From contig CAMNEB010000010.1 of assembly GCA_946536155.1 (NCBI GenBank), positions 1 through 33,741 on the forward strand: a stretch of DNA of 33,741 nucleotides, in the 5' to 3' direction. Within the stretch, counting starts at the first letter, position 1. The number at the start of each line of letters is the position of its first letter. The position numbers were made by a program, and so were the translations under genes. The notes beneath the pieces are model-generated. The model was not told the DNA's origin and did not search any database. It saw nothing but the letters and a program-made list of their open reading frames with translations. This stretch comes from an uncultured Lachnospiraceae bacterium (GTDB lineage Bacteria > Bacillota > Clostridia > Lachnospirales > Lachnospiraceae). Below, in pieces: positions 1 through 7,151 of the stretch.

Positions 1-1883
1 GTCTGTTTCTTTACGAGCTCATTTAACTTTCCGGGATTTGTTGCATTTTCCGGAATAGCCATTTCTTCTTCGATGCGGCTCAGTTCGGATTCGACCTCAG
101 AGATGCGGTCCTCTGTTTTTTTCAGGTCGTTTGCCTTCTTTCTGGCCTCTGCCTGTGCCTGTTTCTGTGCTTTCCAGTCGGCACCGCTTCCGGTATCCTG
201 ATCTGTGGCCATTGTATCAACGGAATTAACTGCCGTGTGTGACAGCTCACCGGACTTTCCTGTGACGGAGCCGGCCTTTCTAACGTCGTCTCTTTTTTCC
301 AGGTAGTAATCGTAATTGCCTATATAATTGTCAAAACGTCCTTCGTACAGATCAAGGATCCGGGTTGAGACTTTGTTAACGAAATATCTGTCGTGGGAGA
401 CACATATGAGCGTTCCTTCGTATTCCGACAGGGTTTTCTCAAGTATCTCCTTGGATGTTATATCCAGGTGGTTAGTGGGCTCATCCAGGATCAGAAGGTT
501 TGCGGAAGAGAGCATCAGCTTTGCCAGGCTCACACGGCCTTTTTCGCCTCCGCTTAAGTTTCCGATCTTTTTGAAAACATCTTCATCCGTAAAGAGGAAG
601 GAAGCCAGAACGGTCCTTACTTCGGTGATCGTCATATCGGGATGTTCGTCCGAAATCTCGTCATATATTGTTTTTTCGGGATCGAGGACATGGTGCTCCT
701 GATCGTAGTATGCGATCTCTACATTGGTGCCCAGTGAAAAGCTTCCGCTGTCCGGATTTTCGATGCCGTTAAGGATCTTGAGGAGAGTGGTCTTTCCGGT
801 ACCGTTGTCGCCTATTATGCAGATGTGTTCGCCTCTTTTGATGTCGATGTTCACATCCGAAAAAAGAGTATTTCCGTCGTAGGCCTTTGAAAGGTGCTCC
901 GTATGAAGGACGTCTTCTCCGGAAGTCTTTGAAGGCTTTAAGCGGAGAGTCATTTCATCGTTTATGGTCTCGGGCTTTTCAAGGGGGACGATCTTTTCCA
1001 GGGCTTTCTCTCTGCTCTCGGCACGTTTTATGGACTTTTCACGGTTAAAGCTCTTGAGCTTTTCTATGACCTCTTCCTGATGCTTTATCTCCGCCCTCTG
1101 ATTGAGATATGCTTTCATCCTTGCTTCGAAGAGCATCTGTTTCTTGGCGGCAAAATCCGAATAATTCCCTTTGTATGAGGTTATGGTATTATTCTCCAGC
1201 TCTAAGACGCAGGAGACGGTCTTGTCCAGGAAATATCTGTCGTGGGATACTATCAGAACAGCTCCGTCATATGAGGCTATATAGCCTTCAAGCCATATGC
1301 AGGAGTTCATGTCGAGATGGTTCGTGGGCTCGTCGAGTATTATAAGATCGGGTTTTCTGACGAGTATCGCACCCAGAGCCGCGCGTGTTTTCTGGCCGCC
1401 GGAGAGGGTATCGGCCTTCCTGTTAAAATCCTCTTCGGAAAAACCGAGGCCTTTGAGGACTCCTACAACCTCGGATCTGAATGTGTATCCGCCTTTCAGA
1501 TCGAACTCTGTCCTGAGCCTTTCGTATCTGTCACAGATCTCCGGAATATTGTTTCCGTTTTCCATTGCGGCTTCCAGGTCTCTGAGATCCTGTTCCGTTT
1601 TCAGAAGATCGCTCCTTACGGAGAGCATTTCCTCAAAAACCGTCCCGCCTCCGGAGAAGGTTCCTTCCTGTGCGAGATATCCGACCTCAGCATCTTTTTC
1701 AAAAGTGACCAGCCCTGTGTCTGGTTCAGATATGCCGGTAATGATCTTTAAAAGGGTCGTCTTTCCGGAACCGTTTGCCCCGACAAGTGCGACCTTCTGC
1801 CTTCTTTCGATGTTAAAGGATACCCCGCTCAAAACAGGGCCCGTTACAAATGCTTTTGAAATATTGTTTACGCTTAATAACAT
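1..1883 (-). CDS. ABC-F family ATP-binding protein (duplicated ABC ATPase), 3' end truncated by the window edge
   Basis: Reading the minus strand from ATG at 1883 gives MLLSVNNISKAFVTGPVLSGVSFNIERRQKVALVGANGSGKTTLLKI...LSGGQKTRAALGAILVRKPDLIILDEPTNHLDMN... and a second cassette GDNGTGKTTLLKIL...LSGGEKGRVSLAKLMLSSANLLILDEPTNHLD; two Walker A/signature/Walker B sets, no TM, charged C-terminal linker. Missing from the ORF track because it has no stop inside the window. Confidence 0.93.
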   Translation of the reverse strand, partial: MLLSVNNISKAFVTGPVLSGVSFNIERRQKVALVGANGSGKTTLLKIITGISEPDTGLVTFEKDAEVGYLAQEGTFSGGGTVFEEMLSVRSDLLKTEQDLRDLEAAMENGNNIPEICDRYERLRTEFDLKGGYTFRSEVVGVLKGLGFSEEDFNRKADTLSGGQKTRAALGAILVRKPDLIILDEPTNHLDMNSCIWLEGYIASYDGAVLIVSHDRYFLDKTVSCVLELENNTITSYKGNYSDFAAKKQMLFEARMKAYLNQRAEIKHQEEVIEKLKSFNREKSIKRAESREKALEKIVPLEKPETINDEMTLRLKPSKTSGEDVLHTEHLSKAYDGNTLFSDVNIDIKRGEHICIIGDNGTGKTTLLKILNGIENPDSGSFSLGTNVEIAYYDQEHHVLDPEKTIYDEISDEHPDMTITEVRTVLASFLFTDEDVFKKIGNLSGGEKGRVSLAKLMLSSANLLILDEPTNHLDITSKEILEKTLSEYEGTLICVSHDRYFVNKVSTRILDLYEGRFDNYIGNYDYYLEKRDDVRKAGSVTGKSGELSHTAVNSVDTMATDQDTGSGADWKAQKQAQAEARKKANDLKKTEDRISEVESELSRIEEEMAIPENATNPGKLNELVKKQ

Positions 1884-1891
1884 GATCTGAC

Positions 1892-2653
1892 TTATTTTTC
1901 CGCTTTCTTTGCTTTTGCCAGAATATAGACCGGGATCACCGGGGATACCAGCATATCCAGAAATGAGATGATGACGAATGCGCTGCCGATCATGTCCGGG
2001 ATATTCCATTCGGCCGGAATATTTCCTGTGTATTCAGCGAACATTATAAGCCCTGCCGCATATGTGATACAGTTTATGACTGCAAATACGATCGGGATCA
2101 GCATGCTCAGCCATATAAATCTGAGCTCATTTTCTTTTGCCCTGTTTTTTAAAAATATCCATAGAAAAATGCTGTTGAACAGTATATTGTTGATCAGCAG
2201 ACTGATGATATGTGAAAGGTAACTCATCTCATACATCCTGTTTGTATTGAGACTGCTGTACATGAGACGGATGATGAGCGCCACTGCGAAAGCGGAAATG
2301 ATCCTTGCCGCAAAAAGGATGACGAGAGCGCCGGTATTTACATCGTAGCGGTACTTAAAGTAATAAAGTATAAGTGCTGCGGCAAGAGGCGTGAAAACAT
2401 ATCCTGCAGCCGAAGAGATGATCGTCCACCGGCGCATAAAGTCCATGCCGACATCCCCGGATGTGTTTGAGGCGTACAGGATGACCATATGCGGAATGGC
2501 TCCGATGATGCCCGCGGCGGAGGCGGCCCCGAGGATCTTGCTGCCTTTTTCCTTTACGGCGATGATAATGAACGCAATGACAAGGATCGCAAGTGATATT
2601 AAGGGATTTAATCTGTATGTGATCCCGTATAAAAATCTGATATATCCTTCCAC
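1892..2653 (-). CDS. Polytopic membrane protein of unknown function
   Basis: 253 aa ORF with about 6-7 hydrophobic segments; stop lies 8 nt before the ABC-F start, consistent with one transcript. Confidence 0.75.
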   Translation of the reverse strand: MEGYIRFLYGITYRLNPLISLAILVIAFIIIAVKEKGSKILGAASAAGIIGAIPHMVILYASNTSGDVGMDFMRRWTIISSAAGYVFTPLAAALILYYFKYRYDVNTGALVILFAARIISAFAVALIIRLMYSSLNTNRMYEMSYLSHIISLLINNILFNSIFLWIFLKNRAKENELRFIWLSMLIPIVFAVINCITYAAGLIMFAEYTGNIPAEWNIPDMIGSAFVIISFLDMLVSPVIPVYILAKAKKAEK

Positions 2654-2764
2654 TTCAAACCTCTTTCTGTAAGAAATACATGCATTTTAGTATATCACAC
2701 GGATACCTTTTTTATTATCGTCTTTTCCGGGATATCCGTATTTTCATCTTTGCCTTCCCGCTAA

Positions 2765-2794
2765 TTGACAATATTTTAACACAAGATGTAGAAT
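2765..2794 (+). promoter_or_regulatory. Sigma-A-like promoter (TTGACA-N18-TAGAAT) overlapped by a Rex-box-like dyad TTGACAATATTTTAACAC (2765-2782)
   Basis: TTGACA at 2765-2770, TAGAAT at 2789-2794; the 18-mer matches 11 of 14 defined positions of TTGTTAANNNNTTAACAA; located upstream of rex. Confidence 0.6.
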
Positions 2795-2859
2795 GTAACG
2801 TGGTATGCGCTAACAACATTTTGTCGTTTATGTATTTATACTTATGGGAGGTAGTTCTT

Positions 2860-3498
2860 TTGGATAAAGAGATCTCACAGGCGGTCATAAGCAGGTTGCC
2901 CAGATATCTTCGTTATCTCGGAGACCTTAAGGACAGAAATGTGGAGAGGATCAGTTCTTCGGAACTCAGTGTACTGATGAAGGTCACGGCCTCTCAGATC
3001 AGGCAGGATCTTAACAATTTCGGAGGATTCGGCCAGCAGGGCTACGGCTATAATGTAGATTTTCTCTATTCTGAGATAAGCAAGATACTCGGTCTTGAGC
3101 ATCAGTATAATTTTATCATCATCGGAGCGGGCAATCTCGGAAAGGCACTCGGGGGGTATCTGAATTTTGAGAAAAGAGGGTTTATCTTCAAGGGCATGTT
3201 CGACAAGGATCCTTCACTTATAGGGACCGAGGTCAGGGGCGTAAAGGTCATGTCCATGGAAGAACTGCCCGGTTTTATCAGGTCCGGAAATATCGATATA
3301 GCGGTCCTTACCATTCCCAAAGAGGGCGCTGTGCTGGTTGCGAAGGTGCTTGTTGAGAACGGCATAAAAGCAATATGGAATTTCGCACATGTGGACCTTG
3401 ATGTTCCGGAGAATGTGCAGGTTGAGAATGTTCACCTTTCTGACAGCCTTATGAAGCTGTCATATAACATTTCAAGTTACGATCAGACAAAAAAGTAA
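2860..3498 (+). CDS. rex: Redox-sensing transcriptional repressor Rex
   Basis: MDKEISQAVISRLPRYLRYLGDL...SSSELSVLMKVTASQIRQDLNNFGGFGQQGYGYNV...FIIIGAGNLGKALGGY: winged helix plus NAD(H)-binding Rossmann fold. Start corrected to TTG at 2860 with SD GGGAGG just upstream; the ORF track start at 2680 would lie upstream of the predicted promoter. Confidence 0.95.
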   Translation: MDKEISQAVISRLPRYLRYLGDLKDRNVERISSSELSVLMKVTASQIRQDLNNFGGFGQQGYGYNVDFLYSEISKILGLEHQYNFIIIGAGNLGKALGGYLNFEKRGFIFKGMFDKDPSLIGTEVRGVKVMSMEELPGFIRSGNIDIAVLTIPKEGAVLVAKVLVENGIKAIWNFAHVDLDVPENVQVENVHLSDSLMKLSYNISSYDQTKK

Positions 3499-3510
3499 TT
3501 TCCGCGCATT

Positions 3511-4194
3511 ATGGGTAAGTATTCAGGACAGGGAAAAAGACAGACATTCGAAGATTCGCTGAAGGGCAAGGATGTGCCGGTGCTGACGCTTGACAGTAAA
3601 TGGTACCATCTGCTCGGCAAAGTCGGCTATGAGGATATTAAGGCCGATGAAGACAGGCTGAATGAACTCTTAAGGCGTCAGGGCAAGATAAACAGCGAAG
3701 CCAAGGAGATCAAGAAGGTCAAGCGCCGCCTGATGGATGAGATAGTTGCCCTTATGGACGATCATCAGGAGGGCTCCGAGGATGCATCTTCGAAGATAGA
3801 GGAAAACAAAAGGCTTCTCAATGAATGCAACAAAAAGCTGGATTCATACGAGGATGAGATGATAGATCTGCCAAGGGAGATCGATGCCGTCAACAAGAGT
3901 CTTATGCGCACCACTATGGAGCACTGCTATGAGACGATGCAGGACAATACCGATGACATCGAGGAGCTTGAGGAGTGGATCACGGGCATAAGGATAGAGC
4001 TCAAGAAGAATCTCATCAGGAAGCAGGAAAAAGAAGCCAAGAACCATGAGATCTACAAGTATATGCACGATATCTTCGGTGCTGATGTTGTGGATCTGTT
4101 TGACATGAGATATAATCCCGCCGATAAGCACCCCCGCACAGCGGAGGAGATAAAAGCGGAACAGAATAAAGAAGAGGATAAGGGAGCATCGTGA
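3511..4194 (+). CDS. Charged coiled-coil protein of unknown function
   Basis: 227 aa, highly charged, long helical heptad-like stretches, no signal peptide or TM; stop overlaps alr GTG start (GTGA). Confidence 0.75.
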   Translation: MGKYSGQGKRQTFEDSLKGKDVPVLTLDSKWYHLLGKVGYEDIKADEDRLNELLRRQGKINSEAKEIKKVKRRLMDEIVALMDDHQEGSEDASSKIEENKRLLNECNKKLDSYEDEMIDLPREIDAVNKSLMRTTMEHCYETMQDNTDDIEELEEWITGIRIELKKNLIRKQEKEAKNHEIYKYMHDIFGADVVDLFDMRYNPADKHPRTAEEIKAEQNKEEDKGAS

Positions 4195-5336
4195 ATAATC
4201 AAAGAGGAACAGCGATAGTCGATCTTGATGCCCTTACATATAATCTGGACAAAATGCATTCGCTTTTGAAACCGGATACACAGATGTACGCAGTCATCAA
4301 GACCAACGGCTATGGGCACGGAAGCGTACCGATAGCAAGGATCTTAGACGGCATACCCTATATAAAGGGATATGCGGTGGCAACTGCGGATGAGGCACTC
4401 GAACTCAGACAGGAAGGAATAGCAAAGGACATTCTGATACTCGGATATACATTTCCCGAGAGCTATTCCGAGCTCATCAGGAAGGATGTGAGGATGACGG
4501 TATTCAGGAAGGATACCATCTCCGAACTTGCCCGCGCTGCGGCTGATGTCGGTAAAAATGCCATAGTCCACATAGCGGTTGATACGGGTATGGGAAGGAT
4601 AGGCGTAAGTCCGGACCGGGACGGCCTTGACTTTGTAAGACAGGCACTTGATGCCCCCAACATCATCGTGGAAGGCATTTTCACACACCTTGCAAGAGCC
4701 GATGAGAAGGACAAAAAAAGCGCCCTTGCCCAGCTGTCGGAGTTTAAGAACTTTATCAACCTGATAAGCGAAAAGCTCGGTGCAGTCATACCGGTATCCC
4801 ATATATCCAATTCCGCCGCGATACTTGAAATGCCGGAATCCTATCTTGATGCGGTAAGAGCCGGTATCACCATGTACGGCCTTGCTCCGTCCGATGAAGT
4901 TGATATCACTGCGCCGGGATTAAAACCGGTTATGAGCCTTGTGAGCCACATATCCTTCATCAAGAAGCTCCATCCGGGACAGAGTGTAAGCTATGGCGGG
5001 CTTTTTACGGCCGATTCGGAAATGACGGTCGCCACCGTTCCCATCGGCTACGGCGACGGCTATCCCAGAGGTCTTTCCTGCAAGGGTGAAGTCCTTGTCA
5101 GGGGTAAGAGGTGCAGGATACTCGGAAGGGTATGCATGGACCAGTTCATGATCGACGTTACGGGCTTTGAGGGGCTTAAAGAAGGCGAAAAAGTCACTCT
5201 TATGGGCTATGACGGCGATGAACATATCTCCGCGGAGGAGATAGGAGAGTTATCCGGACGTTTCAATTACGAGCTTGTCTGCCTTATAAGCCACAGGATA
5301 CCGAGGGTTTATATCGGCGGCGGGACACAGAATTAA
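4191..5336 (+). CDS. alr: Alanine racemase
   Basis: AVIKTNGYGHG PLP-lysine motif near the N terminus, AVDTGMGRIGV, HISNSAAIL, VSYGGLFTA, GYGDGYPRG, RVCMDQFMIDVT: canonical Alr motifs. Confidence 0.97.
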   Translation: MNNQRGTAIVDLDALTYNLDKMHSLLKPDTQMYAVIKTNGYGHGSVPIARILDGIPYIKGYAVATADEALELRQEGIAKDILILGYTFPESYSELIRKDVRMTVFRKDTISELARAAADVGKNAIVHIAVDTGMGRIGVSPDRDGLDFVRQALDAPNIIVEGIFTHLARADEKDKKSALAQLSEFKNFINLISEKLGAVIPVSHISNSAAILEMPESYLDAVRAGITMYGLAPSDEVDITAPGLKPVMSLVSHISFIKKLHPGQSVSYGGLFTADSEMTVATVPIGYGDGYPRGLSCKGEVLVRGKRCRILGRVCMDQFMIDVTGFEGLKEGEKVTLMGYDGDEHISAEEIGELSGRFNYELVCLISHRIPRVYIGGGTQN

Positions 5337-5365
5337 TTGAAAACACGGGTCTCTGATGGTAAAAT
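5337..5365 (+). promoter_or_regulatory. Sigma-A-like promoter upstream of yebC (TTGAAA-N17-TAAAAT)
   Basis: TTGAAA 5337-5342, TAAAAT 5360-5365, immediately after the alr stop and about 45 nt before the yebC ATG. Confidence 0.6.
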
Positions 5366-5409
5366 AGATTGATTGCATAAATTTAAGAAATAATACGAGA
5401 GGTTATAAT

Positions 5410-6138
5410 ATGTCAGGACATTCAAAATTCGCGAATATCAAGCACAAGAAAGAGAAAAATGATGCCGCAAAGGGAAAGATCTTTACGATCATAGGACGTG
5501 AGATCGCAGTCGCGGTCAAAGAGGGCGGCCCCGATCCTTCCAACAACTTCAAGCTTGCCACCGTTATCGCAAAGGCTAAGGCTAACAACATGCCCAACGA
5601 TACCATCGAGCGCGGTATCAAGAAGGCTGCCGGAGAAGGCGGCAACGTTAACTATGAGTACATAACCTATGAAGGATACGGACCTTCTGGAATCGCCATC
5701 ATTGTCGATACCCTTACCGACAACAAGAACCGTACCGCAGCAAATGTAAGAGCTGCATTCACCAAGGGCGGCGGAAATGTCGGAACTCCCGGATGCGTAT
5801 CTTTCATGTTTGACAAGAAGGGCCAGATCATCATCGACAAGGAAGAGACCGATCTTTCCGCAGACGATCTTATGATGACCGCTCTTGATGCCGGAGCAGA
5901 GGACTTCAGTGAAGAAGAGGATTCTTACGAGATCCTCACCGATCCCGACACTTTTGACGAGGTCAACAAGAAGCTTGTGGATGCGGGCATTCCCATGCTC
6001 AGCGCAGAGGTTACCATGATCCCCCAAAACTATGTTGAGCTTTCTAACGAAGATGATATCAAGTGCCTTAACAGGATCCTCGATCTTCTTGATGAAGATG
6101 ATGATGTACAGGCTGTATATCACAACTGGGATGAGTGA
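5410..6138 (+). CDS. yebC: YebC/PmpR family protein (DNA-binding regulator / translation factor)
   Basis: [32 protein letters not shown]...[14 protein letters not shown]...[27 protein letters not shown]: canonical family signature. Confidence 0.97.
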   Translation: MSGHSKFANIKHKKEKNDAAKGKIFTIIGREIAVAVKEGGPDPSNNFKLATVIAKAKANNMPNDTIERGIKKAAGEGGNVNYEYITYEGYGPSGIAIIVDTLTDNKNRTAANVRAAFTKGGGNVGTPGCVSFMFDKKGQIIIDKEETDLSADDLMMTALDAGAEDFSEEEDSYEILTDPDTFDEVNKKLVDAGIPMLSAEVTMIPQNYVELSNEDDIKCLNRILDLLDEDDDVQAVYHNWDE

Positions 6139-6185
6139 TCCCGGGTGAATGAATTCATTCCAAAGATTATTTTTCAAGAGGATTA

Positions 6186-7151
6186 ATGATGGATCGTCTG
6201 GCAATAGTTGTACCGTGCTATAACGAGGAAGAGGTCCTCGGAATGTCTTCAGAGGCACTCCGGGGAGTTCTTGATGACCTCGTTTCCAAGGGGAAGATAT
6301 CCCCTGACAGTTTCGTTATGTTCGTAAATGACGGAAGTGCCGATAAAACCTGGTCCCTCATAGAAGAGGAACATGCAAAATATCCCGTTCAGATCGCCGG
6401 CGTTAAGCTGGCAAGAAATGTCGGTCATCAGTTTGCGCTTACCGCAGGGCTTATGACTGCTGCCGATCTGTGCGATGTTTCGGTTTCGATAGATGCCGAC
6501 CTTCAGGATGATGTTTCGGTCATCGAGGAGATGATCGACAAGTATCATGACGGCTGCGATATAGTGTACGGAGTCAGGAAGGAGAGAAAGACCGATACCT
6601 TTTTCAAGAGGTTCACGGCCCAGTCCTTCTACAAGGTCATGGCACATATGGGAGTCAAGACCGTATATAATCATGCGGATTTCAGGCTCATGAGCTGCAG
6701 GGCACTCAGAGAGTTTTCCAATTATCACGAATACAACCTGTTCCTCAGAGGCATCGTTCCATTGATCGGATACAGGACCGACTGTGTGTACTATGACAGG
6801 AAGGAGAGAGCTGCGGGCGTTTCCAAGTATCCTCTCAAGAAGATGCTCGCGCTTGCGTTTGACGGTATCTCATCCTTCTCTACCAGACCCATCGATCTGA
6901 TACTTACAGCCGGCTTCTTCAGCGTGTTCCTTTCCTTAGCTGCACTCGTATATGCTCTGGTCTCGTTTTTTACGGGAAATGTTGTGCCGGGATGGACCTC
7001 GATCATCATATCGATCTGGTTCCTCGGAGGCATGCAGCTTCTGGCTATAGGACTCGTGGGCAAGTATATCGGCAAGACGTATATCGAGGTTAAACACAGA
7101 CCCAGATACAATATTGAAAAGGTTTTGATCGATGACACTTCGGAAAAGTAA
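6186..7151 (+). CDS. Family 2 glycosyltransferase (DPM1/GtrB-like) with two C-terminal TM segments
   Basis: AIVVPCYNEEEVL..., FVNDGSADKTW, IDADLQDD, YPLKKMLALAFDGISSFS plus two C-terminal hydrophobic helices, as in GtrB-type polyprenyl-phosphate glycosyltransferases. Confidence 0.92.
   Translation: MMDRLAIVVPCYNEEEVLGMSSEALRGVLDDLVSKGKISPDSFVMFVNDGSADKTWSLIEEEHAKYPVQIAGVKLARNVGHQFALTAGLMTAADLCDVSVSIDADLQDDVSVIEEMIDKYHDGCDIVYGVRKERKTDTFFKRFTAQSFYKVMAHMGVKTVYNHADFRLMSCRALREFSNYHEYNLFLRGIVPLIGYRTDCVYYDRKERAAGVSKYPLKKMLALAFDGISSFSTRPIDLILTAGFFSVFLSLAALVYALVSFFTGNVVPGWTSIIISIWFLGGMQLLAIGLVGKYIGKTYIEVKHRPRYNIEKVLIDDTSEK

Noticed and set aside
328-1890. Plus-strand ORFs at 328..702, 1109..1345, 1297..1890 and 1317..1751
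   Set aside because: Antisense to the ABC-F gene, whose minus-strand frame is open throughout and contains all family motifs.
2800-2836. Second weak dyad AACAACATTTTGTCGTT in the rex leader as an extra Rex site or hairpin
   Set aside because: Arms imperfect and the loop too short; match to the Rex consensus is poor.
5422-6258. 278-aa minus-strand ORF opposite yebC
   Set aside because: Fully antisense to a clearly conserved yebC; sequence lacks domain features and is explained by codon-bias mirror reading.
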